The position numbers and the translations under genes are program-made. DNA of 40,003 nucleotides. Origin: Deltaproteobacteria bacterium. Lineage in GTDB: Bacteria > Myxococcota_A > Polyangia > Polyangiales > Houyiibacteriaceae. A model generated the notes under the pieces. The model was not told the origin of the DNA. It was given only the letters and a program-made list of their open reading frames with translations, and searched no databases. The stretch's first letter is position 1. Every line of letters begins with the position of its first letter. Positions 15,545 through 27,052 of this stretch are shown piece after piece. Where the stretch lies: positions 1 to 40,003 of the forward strand of contig SHLP01000019.1 in the NCBI GenBank assembly GCA_004283055.1. Reading direction: 5' to 3'.

Positions 15545-18166
15545 CTAAGAAGCGGCTTCGAGTGCACGGTCCGCGAGGGCGGTGAGGGCCTCTCGGGCAC
15601 CTTCGAGGTCGCTTTCGAGGTCGTCGAGGAGCGATCCCGCCTCCTCGATGGTCCTGGTGGTTTCGATCTTCGAGGTGGTGGCTCCAAGCCGACGCGCGCC
15701 GAGCTGCTGACTGCTCCCCCGAATCATGTGAGCACCGAGGTGCAAGGCTTCTAGGTCTTCGTTTTCGACGGCTGCTCTCATTCGAGCGAGGTTTTCCTCG
15801 GCGTTTTTGAAGAAGCTGTCGATGACGTCGGAGACGAACCCGGGGTCTTCCTCATCGAGCTCCAAGAGCTGAGCGGTGATCGTGGTGTCGAGAGCGTTGG
15901 GGGGGAACTCCGAAATGCTGGCAGCGGGTCGGGCCGCCCAGCGGTTGAGTGCTCGTTGAAGCTCTTTCCGCGTGAACGGCTTGGTCAGGTAGTCGTCCAT
16001 CCCCGCGGCAAGTGCGGTGCTTCGATCGCCCTTCATCGCGTGCGCCGTAAGAGCGATGATCGGAACGCGCCGCTGGCCCGATGACAGCTCGCGTGCGCGC
16101 TGCTCGCGGGCGGCTTGGTAGCCATCCATCCTCGGCATTTGCCCGTCCATGATGACCGCGGCGTAGCCGTGTCGGCCGTTGCTCAGGGCTTCGAGCGCCG
16201 CGACGCCGTCGTTGACCGCGTCGACTTCGTATCCGAGCGCCTGTAGGTGCGCGACCACCACCCGTTGGTTGATCTCGTTGTCTTCGGCGACGAGAACCTT
16301 CATTCCATTGGACTGCAGCGCCATCGGCACCGAAGGCGGCAGGGATGCATCGCTTGCTTCGTTCGACGCGGGCGCCGGCTCGCTGATCCGGTTGAGCGTT
16401 TCGAGCAGGGCCGCGATGATCTTCGCCCGTCGAATCGGCTTCTCGACATGCACTTGGATGCCCGTTTCGACCAGCTCCCTGATTTCATGGCGGTAGGAAC
16501 AAATCGCGACCAGCGAGATGCCTTCGTTTGCTGCAATGGTGTTGAGCTCGGTAATTCGGCTTCGCCAGTCGGTCCCGAGGCTGCGAAGGTCGATCAACAT
16601 GACGTTGAGCTGCTGCGACACTCGCAAGGTGCTGAGGGCGCCGTCGAATGTCGTGGTCGCCCAGGGTTCCATGCCCCAGGATTCGAGCTGTGCGCTGAGG
16701 GTTTCGCGTGCGCGGTTGTTGCTCTCGAGGATCAGGACCTTCATCCCGTGAAGCGCTTCGGTGACCGCCTGCAGCTCTTCGCTCAGGCGCTCTTCGAGCT
16801 CGAACCGCGCTTCGAAGAAGAACGTGCTTCCCTGTCCGACGGTACTCAGCACTCGGAGCTCGCCGCCCATCAAGGCAACCAGCTGTCTGCAGATCGGGAG
16901 CCCAAGCCCCGTGCCTCCATGCTCACGCGTCGTCGAATCGTCTGCCTGTGAGAACGGTCGAAAAATGCTTTCCGCACGAGCGTCGGGAATTCCCTCGCCC
17001 GTGTCGGTGACTCGGACTTCGAGATCGACGTGCCAAGGCCCGCGGTCGCGAACGCGAACGCTGACGACGACCTCGCCCTCTTTGGTGAACTTGAGCGCGT
17101 TGCTCAAGAGATTGGAGATCACCTGCCGCAGCCGGAGCGGGTCCCCGCAGACCTCTGCCGGGACTTCGGGACCGACATGAGTGATGAGCTCGATGCTCTT
17201 GCCCTGAGCCGCCGAAGCGTAGTTGACCGCGATCTCTTCGGTCATCGAAACGACGTCGAAAGGGACCGATTCGAGGCGCATTTCGCCAGCCTCGATTTTC
17301 GAGAGGTCGAGCAAGTCGTTGACGATCGCGAGAAGCGCACGGCCCGACTTGTGGACCTCGAGGAGATACTCGTCCTGCGGTTTGGGCAGGGCGTTTGCAT
17401 CGATCAGTTGAAGCAGCCCGAGGATGCCGTTCAGGGGAGTGCGAACCTCGTGGCTCACGTTGGCGAGGAACTGCCCTTTGGCCTGTGCGGATGCCAGAGC
17501 CGCATCGCGCGCGCCTTCCAACGTGCGCGATTGCTCGGTTGCGAACTGACGCATCTCCTCGGCCTCGTCGGCCTGGTCGTAGAGGCTGAACATCAGCTGA
17601 CGCCGCGACCAAAGGAACAACCCCCCGACGGTGCTGGCCGCCACGAGTTGGAGGATGCCCATGCCGATCTCACGGCTCTCGACCCCAAGCGCAAGAGGTA
17701 GCCATCCGACGAGCGCAATGAGGATCATCACCGCATAGATCGAAGGCCGGTAGGTCACGGCGGCCGTGGCCATGATCGCGATGGCGAGCGTTGCCGTGTT
17801 GCTGAGCGACCCGCTGAAAGCGAACATCGCCAGGCCCATGCCCGCCGCGATGAAGATCGTGGCGACTGAGGCCGGCGTGTCGTGGCGTGGATCGTCCACG
17901 CGCGCGAGGGTCCAGACCAGCAGCGACAGCGCCGCCGCGACCGCACAAATCAAGACGTGAGGCGCGTTCGGGACGAATGGAGGCGCCAAGAGGAAGAGGA
18001 CGGCGCCGGCCGCGTAGATGAATGCCAGGATCGGCAGTACGTGCTGGAGCGCGGCGAGCGAACGAAGCCGCATTTGCTCGTCGCGCATTTGCTCGCGACG
18101 AGCTTCCCGTCCCGCCTCGCGGTCCGCCAAAAGCTGCCCCTCTCGGTCCATCCCCTCTCTAGACAA
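15545..18166 (-). CDS. Hybrid sensor histidine kinase with two receivers and an HPt domain (BarA/ArcB-like)
   Basis: The 873-residue protein has about six transmembrane segments (43-60, 68-89, 100-117, 122-138, 143-160, 168-186) and a coiled linker. The HisKA domain has His239 (ANVSHEVRTPLNGILG). The ATPase domain shows SNLLSNALKF, DTGEGIP and GGTGLGL. Receiver 1 covers 475-595; its acidic pocket is degenerate (LESNN instead of EDD), though Asp526 and Lys576 remain. Receiver 2 (622-742) is canonical with Asp674 and Lys729. The HPt domain has His813 (AHMIRGSSQQLG). The chain His239 to Asp674 to His813 would feed a separate response regulator, not present here. The input signal must be sensed by the membrane part, since no periplasmic domain is visible. 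Confidence 0.92.
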   Translation of the reverse strand: MSREGMDREGQLLADREAGREARREQMRDEQMRLRSLAALQHVLPILAFIYAAGAVLFLLAPPFVPNAPHVLICAVAAALSLLVWTLARVDDPRHDTPASVATIFIAAGMGLAMFAFSGSLSNTATLAIAIMATAAVTYRPSIYAVMILIALVGWLPLALGVESREIGMGILQLVAASTVGGLFLWSRRQLMFSLYDQADEAEEMRQFATEQSRTLEGARDAALASAQAKGQFLANVSHEVRTPLNGILGLLQLIDANALPKPQDEYLLEVHKSGRALLAIVNDLLDLSKIEAGEMRLESVPFDVVSMTEEIAVNYASAAQGKSIELITHVGPEVPAEVCGDPLRLRQVISNLLSNALKFTKEGEVVVSVRVRDRGPWHVDLEVRVTDTGEGIPDARAESIFRPFSQADDSTTREHGGTGLGLPICRQLVALMGGELRVLSTVGQGSTFFFEARFELEERLSEELQAVTEALHGMKVLILESNNRARETLSAQLESWGMEPWATTTFDGALSTLRVSQQLNVMLIDLRSLGTDWRSRITELNTIAANEGISLVAICSYRHEIRELVETGIQVHVEKPIRRAKIIAALLETLNRISEPAPASNEASDASLPPSVPMALQSNGMKVLVAEDNEINQRVVVAHLQALGYEVDAVNDGVAALEALSNGRHGYAAVIMDGQMPRMDGYQAAREQRARELSSGQRRVPIIALTAHAMKGDRSTALAAGMDDYLTKPFTRKELQRALNRWAARPAASISEFPPNALDTTITAQLLELDEEDPGFVSDVIDSFFKNAEENLARMRAAVENEDLEALHLGAHMIRGSSQQLGARRLGATTSKIETTRTIEEAGSLLDDLESDLEGAREALTALADRALEAAS

Positions 18167-18253
18167 AGTGCCTCAGCGGCAAGGGGATGTCACAACATCA
18201 CCCAAAAGGCCGATGCAAGCCCGTGGCGGGGCGGGCTATCTCCTGTTGAGTAG

Positions 18254-20362
<2,109 letters not shown>

Positions 20363-20365
20363 GGC

Positions 20366-21514
20366 TCAGAGCTCCGGCACTGCGCGCGCCAAACGACGCA
20401 GGCCCTCTTCGATTTGTTCGAGCGAGGTAGCGAAGCTGAACCGGACGAAGCCCTCGGCGGCTTCTCCGAAGTCGCGGCCGGGGCCGAGCGCCACGTGCGC
20501 TTTTTCGAGAATGTCGAAAGCCAAAGTCAACGAGTCGCGCCCGAACTGGCGCATGTCGACGAGCACGTAGAAAGCGCCGGGTGGATCGATCGGAATGGAA
20601 AAGCCCATCTCGCGGAGCCCGTCGATCAGAATGCGCCGGCGAATCGCGTACTGCTGACGCATGTGTTCGACGTGCTCGGCGCCGTGTGCCAGAGCCGCGA
20701 TGCCCGCCTGCTGGACGAACTGTGAGGTGGAGATGAAGAAGCTCTGCATCAGGCTCTGCAGAGGCCTCATCGCATTTTGTGGGGCGATGAGATAGCCCAG
20801 GCGGAACCCTGTCATTGCGTAGCGCTTGGAAAAACCATCGAGCACGTAGCAGTTTTCGGTGAAACCCATCGGAGAGGCGACCTGGGCCCCGTCGTAGGTG
20901 AGACCGTCGTAGATTTCGTCCGAGAGGATGGGGATGCCGAGGTCGCTCAGCTCTTGGACGACTTCGCGCGGTTGCACGGCGCCCGTAGGATTGGCGGGCG
21001 TGGCAAGGAAGATCGCGCGCGTCCTCGGCGTAATGGCTTCCCGAACTTTGCCAACGTCCATCACGAAGCCATCTTCGGGACCGGTCGGCACGAGCACCGG
21101 TGTACCTCCACAAACCGAGATCATGTTCGGGTAGCAAGGGTAGTGGGGGGTAGCAAGAATCACCTCGTCGCCCGGATCGACCAAGAGGTTCAGGCAGAGG
21201 AGAATCGCCGGCGAGGTGCCGCTCGTAACGATGATGTGGTCCGGGTTCACCTCCACACCGCGACGCGTTTTGCAATCGTGCGCAATCGCTTCGCGCAGAA
21301 CGAACAAGCCGCGGCTGTCGGTGTAGTGCGTTTCTCCAGACACGAGCGAGTCGACCGCAGCTTGGACGGCCGCCGGCGGCGCATCGAAGTTCGGTTCGCC
21401 AACCCCGAGTTGAACGATTGACGTGCCGGCGCGAGCCATCGCCATGCCACGCTCCATCACTTCCATTGCGAGGAACGGCTCGACCTCTCCTGTGCGCTTC
21501 GCGAACATCGGCAA
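20366..21514 (-). CDS. Class I/II PLP-dependent aminotransferase (aspartate aminotransferase-like)
   Basis: The 382-residue enzyme shows the fold-type I signature. ATPANPTGAV has the substrate-binding Asn, PILSDEIYDGL has Asp199 that contacts the pyridine nitrogen, and DGFSKRYAMTGFRLGY has the Schiff-base Lys230. SGTSPAILLCL is the phosphate-binding loop region. The N-terminus VQLGVGEPNFDAP matches the family. Substrate cannot be fixed from sequence; the closest resemblance is to Asp/aromatic-type subgroup enzymes. The preceding region holds the promoter, shared back-to-back with the ACT-domain gene at 21649. Confidence 0.9.
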   Translation of the reverse strand: MPMFAKRTGEVEPFLAMEVMERGMAMARAGTSIVQLGVGEPNFDAPPAAVQAAVDSLVSGETHYTDSRGLFVLREAIAHDCKTRRGVEVNPDHIIVTSGTSPAILLCLNLLVDPGDEVILATPHYPCYPNMISVCGGTPVLVPTGPEDGFVMDVGKVREAITPRTRAIFLATPANPTGAVQPREVVQELSDLGIPILSDEIYDGLTYDGAQVASPMGFTENCYVLDGFSKRYAMTGFRLGYLIAPQNAMRPLQSLMQSFFISTSQFVQQAGIAALAHGAEHVEHMRQQYAIRRRILIDGLREMGFSIPIDPPGAFYVLVDMRQFGRDSLTLAFDILEKAHVALGPGRDFGEAAEGFVRFSFATSLEQIEEGLRRLARAVPEL

Positions 21515-21648
21515 ACGCTCTAAGGCCCTAACTGCCCGAGATCTAGCCGCTTCTGCGGCGCCGATCGCAGCGACCCCGGCAGGCCTCCCGGACGCTACCT
21601 GAAAAGCCTTGGAATGTCGGATGATTACGGGTATGCACCGTGTCCCCT

Positions 21649-22167
21649 ATGGAGTCGCTCGTCGTTACCGTGATTGGGAAGGATCGGCCTGGGCTGGTCG
21701 AGTCGGTGTCCGCTGCCGTCGAGGCAAACGGCGGAAGCTGGGTGGAGAGCCGGATGTCTCGCCTGGCGGGAGAGTTCGCCGGAATTCTCCGGGTGAGCGT
21801 GCCCGCTGCGCAGGCCGATGCGCTGTCCGGTGCGCTCGAAGCGCTCCGCGCCGACGGGCTTCGGGTCGTGGTCGAGCGCGGCGTCGAGGACGCCGTCGAG
21901 GAGGGGCATCTCATCGTCCTCGAGCTCATCGGGAGCGATCGGCCTGGCATCGTTCACAAGATCTCCGAAGCGCTGGCGGTACGCGGTGTCAACGTCGACG
22001 AGCTCAACACCGAGTGCGAGGGCGCTCCCTGGTCCGGCGACACCCTGTTCAAGGCGATGGCCCGACTTCGTGCACCGAAGGGACTAGACCTCGATCATCT
22101 TCGAGAAAGCCTCGAGGCGATCGCCGCTGACCTCATGGTCGACATCAGCATCGGCGAGGCAGACTAG
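21649..22167 (+). CDS. Double-ACT-domain regulator (GcvR-like)
   Basis: The 172-residue protein consists of two ACT domains: LVVTVIGKDRPGLVESVSAA (1-80) and LIVLELIGSDRPGIVHKISE (85-165). The DRPG turn appears in each. GcvR and its relatives bind glycine or other amino acids and modulate partners without DNA contact. I start at ATG 21649; a GTG at 21640 is in frame, and neither has a good Shine-Dalgarno. The 3' end overlaps the convergent gene by 84 nt, which is unusual in this window. Confidence 0.8.
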   Translation: MESLVVTVIGKDRPGLVESVSAAVEANGGSWVESRMSRLAGEFAGILRVSVPAAQADALSGALEALRADGLRVVVERGVEDAVEEGHLIVLELIGSDRPGIVHKISEALAVRGVNVDELNTECEGAPWSGDTLFKAMARLRAPKGLDLDHLRESLEAIAADLMVDISIGEAD

Positions 22168-23934
22168 CGCGTTCGCCCGCGCGCGAGGGTAACGCCGCAG
22201 CAGCTGCCTCGCTGCGCGCGCCTTCTCTTCGGCGCTCATCCACATTCGAAGCGTTGCGAACCGATACATCGCACGAATGTTCGGGAACAGCGCCAGATAG
22301 ATTTGCCACGAGCCCTCGTACGCGCTTGCATCGAGCGCGAACGCTAGCTGCTCTTCGCCGACAGAGGTCCCATCGAAGCCGCGCATGGCCACGAGTGCGC
22401 GGACGAGGCGGTCGACGGCGTGCCGTCGCGCCCGGTGCATCGTGCCGCCGCGCGGATTGAAAGAGCTACGCCGGCGCGTCCAGCTCTTTCGCCAGCGCTG
22501 ATCCCAGGCGTAGAGCAAGGTGTTGTCGAAGTGAGCGAGCGCGATGAGCCGGCTCCAACGCATGCACTGCTGCACCGTCCCGCTCGCTCGAAGATTCACC
22601 TCGGGCACCTCGTCGCGCGAGATCGGCGCACGCCGCGTTCTAAACTGCGCTTCGAGCCACGTGAATTCGGCCGGGAAGTCGTTCGCCGCGATCTGCAGCG
22701 GGTAGCTCGGCTGCTTTCCGAGGTCGAGGGCCATGTCCTTGAGGTCGTCGAAGATCTGAAACGACGCCAAGAGATAGCCCCAGCGGCGGATTTCGCCCGC
22801 GTACTTGGCGGGGTCGAGGCCGAGCAGGTGGGCCCGCAGGTCGAGCCAGAGCATCATGACCATGTTGTTCTTGCGATAGAAATGCCAGGCCGTGTCCTGC
22901 AATCGCATGCGATCGGCCCGCCGTTCACGCGCGCAGCTACAGAGCTCCGCTTCATCGAGGTAGGTCTGAAAGCAGTGGTGCAGGAAGAGGTTGGTTGCGT
23001 GAACCGTCTCCCGCCTGGCGTCGGCGAGTCGCGAATCGATGGACGTGGCGACTTGGTCGAGCGCGTCGAACAGCTCCGACAAGGTAATTCCGAACTTCGT
23101 CGTGTGCGCGTCGGGCCAGATGCCGAGCGAACGAAGGTGCGAAAGGGAAAGCTCGCGGAGTGGGCGCTCGGCCGTGTCGTCCCGGTAGAGCGCCCTCAGG
23201 AGCTTTCCCGCTGCGTCGTGTCCGCCAACCGCGGCGGCCAGCTCGTCCAGGAACTCGTCGGCCAGCTGCATGTACAGAAAGGCGAGATCGGCGATGGCGA
23301 CATCGGTCGAGACAGGCGACGCAGCCGCCCCCCTGAACGCGAAGTTGTCGACGAGAGGCCCGATCTCCTCGATGGCGGCAAAGGTTTCACGGAGCTGCGC
23401 GTTGTCCGTCACGACGCGCGGGACGAGCCTGCGAATCCGCCGGCGCCTGAGCCAGTAGAAGGGAAGGGTTGCTCCGTGACGAACGAAGTCTCTGCTTTGC
23501 GCCGCTTTTTCGGAGAGGATTGACTCGAGGTCACGGCGTTGTCGCAGGCCTTCCCATCGCCTGGTGATCTGAGCCACCTGTGCAGCGGGTCTCTGTCCGC
23601 GTGGCAAAGACTCGGGCCCGGGGTGAAGCAAAAGAGTGGTCTCGTAGCGGAGGCCGACCTCATCGGAGCCCGGCTCGTCGTGCACGGCCTCGGCTAGCTG
23701 TGCCTCCCAAGCGCGGAGCTTGGCTCGAAGCGACAGCGTGTTCGAAGGGCCCTCGGTGTGAAGCAAGGCGAGACGCGTGCTCAACACTCCCTCGAGCTCG
23801 CGGGCGAGGGGGCCTTGGCTGCCGAGGTCGATGCGCATGTAGGGGTGGCAAGCGAGCACGCTTTCGATGCGTCGCAGCGCCAGCCGTTCGGAGGGCGTGA
23901 AAGAGGGCATCGTGATGGAAGCGAGCACGGTCAT
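22084..23934 (-). CDS. Divergent isoprenoid-synthase-like helical protein
   Basis: The 616-residue, mostly helical protein is not a family I can name with certainty. It has two acidic motifs set 170 residues apart: DEFLDE (226-231, in LAFLYMQLADEFLDELAA) and FDDLKD (395-400, in LLASFQIFDDLKDMALDLGK). The second closely resembles the FQIxDDxxD...GK motif of trans-isoprenyl diphosphate synthases, and the first sits where their first DDxxD lies. The helices around them are amphipathic, as in that fold. N-terminal ~200 and C-terminal ~150 residues are extra. Catalysis is uncertain because motif 1 is not canonical. It could equally be a terpene-cyclase relative or a non-enzymatic homologue. Confidence 0.5.
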   Translation of the reverse strand: MTVLASITMPSFTPSERLALRRIESVLACHPYMRIDLGSQGPLARELEGVLSTRLALLHTEGPSNTLSLRAKLRAWEAQLAEAVHDEPGSDEVGLRYETTLLLHPGPESLPRGQRPAAQVAQITRRWEGLRQRRDLESILSEKAAQSRDFVRHGATLPFYWLRRRRIRRLVPRVVTDNAQLRETFAAIEEIGPLVDNFAFRGAAASPVSTDVAIADLAFLYMQLADEFLDELAAAVGGHDAAGKLLRALYRDDTAERPLRELSLSHLRSLGIWPDAHTTKFGITLSELFDALDQVATSIDSRLADARRETVHATNLFLHHCFQTYLDEAELCSCARERRADRMRLQDTAWHFYRKNNMVMMLWLDLRAHLLGLDPAKYAGEIRRWGYLLASFQIFDDLKDMALDLGKQPSYPLQIAANDFPAEFTWLEAQFRTRRAPISRDEVPEVNLRASGTVQQCMRWSRLIALAHFDNTLLYAWDQRWRKSWTRRRSSFNPRGGTMHRARRHAVDRLVRALVAMRGFDGTSVGEEQLAFALDASAYEGSWQIYLALFPNIRAMYRFATLRMWMSAEEKARAARQLLRRYPRARANALVCLADADVDHEVSGDRLEAFSKMIEV

Positions 23935-24013
23935 GAGAAGAGCGCGGTTGTGACATGCCTAGCCCGGAGGCTCCAATTCCCGCGGCCAGAGTGCTAGGGT
24001 CACCGTCTAGACC

Positions 24014-26992
24014 ATGACAGCTAAGGGCCGAAAACAGAGCTGGCGAACGCCTTTTCGCCGCGTCGCCATGGCGACCGAGAACGCCCTCGAGCTGGCGCGT
24101 CTAGGACATTTCACCGACCCGGAGCATGCTCCGTACAAGGTCGCACACCAGATGCGGATCGCGCGCCTGCGCCGCTACGGGGGGGACGAGCACCGGCCGA
24201 CGGTTGGCGCGCCCCTGCTGCTGATTCCGCCGCTCATGGTCACCGCGGAGATCTACGACGTCGCGCCGGACATCAGCGGGGTGACCGCATTGACGCAGCT
24301 GGGGCTCGACGTTTGGGTGATCGACTTCGGCTCCCCCGAGCAAGAAGAGGGGGGCATGAAACGCACCCTCGACGATCACATCAAGGCGGTGAGCGACGCA
24401 ATCGACTGGGTGCGCGGAACCACCGGCCACGACGTGCATGTAGTGGGGTACTCGCAGGGCGGGATGTTCGCCTATCAAACCGCGGCCTACCGAAGCTCCG
24501 AAGGCATCGCGTCCTTGGTGACCTTTGGCAGCCCGGTCGACATCCATCGGAACCTCCCGATGATCCAAGACAGCGTAGCGGGGCGCATGTTCGAGCTTGC
24601 GCAAGGTGCTCTCGATGCACCGCTCGACAAGCTGGAAGGCCTTCCCGGCTTTTTGACGAGCACCGGGTTCAAGCTCCTCGCCGCCCACAAGGAAGTCGGC
24701 CAGCTCATGGACTTCGTTCGTAAGCTGCACGATCGGCAGGCGCTCGAAAAGCGCGAAGCACGCAGGAGGTTTCTCGGTGGAGAGGGCTTCGTGGCCTGGC
24801 CTGGCCCGGCCCTCAAGAAGTTCATCGACGAGTTCGTCGTTCACAACAGGATGCTCTCTGGCGGGTTCGTCGTCGACGGGCGCACCGTCACCCTCGCGGA
24901 CATCCGCTGCCCCGTTCTTTTCTTCGTCGGTGAGCGCGATTCGATCGCAAACGAATCCGCGATTCGCGCCATTCGAGGCGCCGCGCCCAACGCCGAGCTC
25001 TTCGAGGTCTCGATGCGAGCGGGGCACTTCGGTCTCGTCGTGGGCAAACAAGCCATGTCGCTCACCTGGCCGACCGTCGCGAGCTGGATACGCTGGCGCG
25101 AAGGCCTTGGCCCCGAGCCGGCTGCTCTCCAAGCGCCGGCCCCGCTCCAAGAGCCCGAGGAAGCAGGCTTCGAGGAAGTCGATTTCGACGTCGAGCTCTT
25201 CTATCGAACGGTCGTAGGCACGGTCGGCGCCTGGTGGAATCGCATGGGGCGGGCAGCGACCGACCTCGGCGAGGAGCTCGACAGCCTTCGCTGGCAGGTG
25301 CCCCGCCTCAGCGTGCTTCAGCAGATGCAGCCCGACACCCGCGTGAGCCTGGGTCTCGCCCTTTCCGAACAAGCGCATGCCAATCCCGAGGGGACCTTCT
25401 TTCTGTGGCAAGGCCGTGCTCTGTCGTACGCACAAGCGGATCGGCGGGTGGACCATGTCGTCCGGGGTTTGATTCGCTGCGGTGTCCGTCGCGGTGAGCC
25501 GGTGGCCGTCTTGATGAATGCGCGCCCCAGCTATCTGTCGATGACCACTGCGTTGAGCCGCTTGGGTGCGGTGTCGATCTTGCTGAGCCCGAACCGCTCT
25601 CGCGCCACGCTCGAAGATGCGCTCCATGGGTCCGCGCCCCGTTTCCTCGTTACCGACCCGGAGAACGCGGCCCTCGGCCTGGAGCTCTCCGAAGAGGTTC
25701 TCGTCCTCGGGGGCGTGGGCGAAGAGCGCTCGCTACCAGCCGGAGTCATCGACATGGAGCAAATCGACCCCGATGCGGTGGAGCTTCCCGGCTGGTACGA
25801 GCCGAACCCTGGGCTCGCGCGCGATTTGGCGATGATCATTCTCACGGCTGGAAGGGGAAAGAGCCCACGGGCGGCCAAAATCACCAACCAGCGCTGGGCC
25901 TTTTCGGCCTATGGCGCCGCTGCCGCCTGTACCCTGTCGCCACGCGACACGGTGTACTGCTGCCTGCCGCTGCATCACCCCGCCGGCATGCTGGTAACCG
26001 TGGGCGGCGGCCTCGTGGGCGGCTCGCGCTTGGCGCTCGCGACGGCGTTCGACCCCGACGCGTTTTGGGCCGACGTGCGTCGCTACGGCGCGACGGTCGT
26101 CTTTTATGCGGGTGAGATGCTGCGCGAGCTCTTGCGGGCCGAGCCCTCTGCGTCGGACAACGAGAACCCGATCCGCCTATTTGCCGGAAGCGGGCTTCGG
26201 CGCGATGTCTGGCAGCGGATCCTCGATCGATTCGGCCCGCTCGGCATCTTGGAGTTCTACGCGGCGACCGAAGGCAATGCCGTCCTCGCGAACGCATCGG
26301 GTGAAAAGGTAGGCGCACTCGGCCGTCCCCTTCCAGGGAGCGCGGAAGTCGCGCTGGTTGGCTATGACTTCGAGGCCGACGAGTTTGGACGCGACGAGCA
26401 TGGCCTGCTGATTCGCTGCGAAGATCATCAGCCTGGCATTCTCCTGGCGCGACTCGACGCCGAGCATCCGCTCGCGAGCTTCACCGGCGGCGACGAGGCC
26501 GGCCGACGCCTGCTTCGCGGGGTCTTCGAGCCCAGCGACACCTGGTTTGTCACCTGGGATGTCCTCAAGCGTGACGCGGACGGAGACTTCTGGTTCGTCG
26601 ATCGGGCGAGTCGAATGCTACGGACCGCCCACGGCGTCGTTGCGACTCGGTCCATCGAGGATGCCCTCTACGGCTTTGCGGCCCTTCGTCACAACGTGGT
26701 GTACGGGATCCACCAAGGCGGCTTCGACCGTCCCGTCGCCGTCGTCGTCACGGAGGGCAACCGAGGGCTCGATTTGCAGGCCTGGAACGAGTTTGCCGCA
26801 GAGCTGGACGCGCGGGAGCGCCCGCACTGGGTCCATCGCCTCGAACGTATCCCCATGACCGACGGCTTTCGCCCCGATAAATCGGCGCTCGAAACCTCGG
26901 CTCTCCTCGAAGGCGCCGAGCTCTTCGCCTACGACGAGCGGGCCCAGCGGTACGGCGCTGCGCCCCAGGACGGCTCCGTGATCGGAGCCTAG
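24014..26992 (+). CDS. Alpha/beta-hydrolase fused to a fatty-acyl-CoA-ligase-like domain
   Basis: The 992-residue protein joins two enzyme folds. Residues 1-370 form a PhaC-like alpha/beta hydrolase: PLLLIPPLMVTAEIYDVAPD, nucleophile elbow VVGYSQGGMFAY (Ser147), acid VGERDS and His in MRAGHFGLVVG. True PHA synthases have Cys at the elbow; this has Ser. Residues about 430-992 resemble FadD6/FATP-type ligases (YAQADRRVDHVVRGLIRCGV, EFYAATEGNAVLAN). The adenylation motifs are damaged: near 608-620 the usual TSGTTGxPK loop reads TAGRGKSPRAAK; near 862 DRxGDxxR reads DRASRMLR; near 947 the catalytic TGxxK reads TDGFR. Either the ligase is inactive or it is an altered subfamily. No frameshift was seen, so the fusion appears genuine. 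Confidence 0.82.
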   Translation: MTAKGRKQSWRTPFRRVAMATENALELARLGHFTDPEHAPYKVAHQMRIARLRRYGGDEHRPTVGAPLLLIPPLMVTAEIYDVAPDISGVTALTQLGLDVWVIDFGSPEQEEGGMKRTLDDHIKAVSDAIDWVRGTTGHDVHVVGYSQGGMFAYQTAAYRSSEGIASLVTFGSPVDIHRNLPMIQDSVAGRMFELAQGALDAPLDKLEGLPGFLTSTGFKLLAAHKEVGQLMDFVRKLHDRQALEKREARRRFLGGEGFVAWPGPALKKFIDEFVVHNRMLSGGFVVDGRTVTLADIRCPVLFFVGERDSIANESAIRAIRGAAPNAELFEVSMRAGHFGLVVGKQAMSLTWPTVASWIRWREGLGPEPAALQAPAPLQEPEEAGFEEVDFDVELFYRTVVGTVGAWWNRMGRAATDLGEELDSLRWQVPRLSVLQQMQPDTRVSLGLALSEQAHANPEGTFFLWQGRALSYAQADRRVDHVVRGLIRCGVRRGEPVAVLMNARPSYLSMTTALSRLGAVSILLSPNRSRATLEDALHGSAPRFLVTDPENAALGLELSEEVLVLGGVGEERSLPAGVIDMEQIDPDAVELPGWYEPNPGLARDLAMIILTAGRGKSPRAAKITNQRWAFSAYGAAAACTLSPRDTVYCCLPLHHPAGMLVTVGGGLVGGSRLALATAFDPDAFWADVRRYGATVVFYAGEMLRELLRAEPSASDNENPIRLFAGSGLRRDVWQRILDRFGPLGILEFYAATEGNAVLANASGEKVGALGRPLPGSAEVALVGYDFEADEFGRDEHGLLIRCEDHQPGILLARLDAEHPLASFTGGDEAGRRLLRGVFEPSDTWFVTWDVLKRDADGDFWFVDRASRMLRTAHGVVATRSIEDALYGFAALRHNVVYGIHQGGFDRPVAVVVTEGNRGLDLQAWNEFAAELDARERPHWVHRLERIPMTDGFRPDKSALETSALLEGAELFAYDERAQRYGAAPQDGSVIGA

Positions 26993-27052
26993 GCCAGGTC
27001 TCTGCTGTACAAAAATCGCGCGTCCCCGGCTCTCTTGCTACATACCGTCTCG

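Noticed and set aside
24101-25627. 508-codon minus-strand frame
   Set aside because: Antisense to the hydrolase-ligase fusion, with no motif; a GC-driven shadow.
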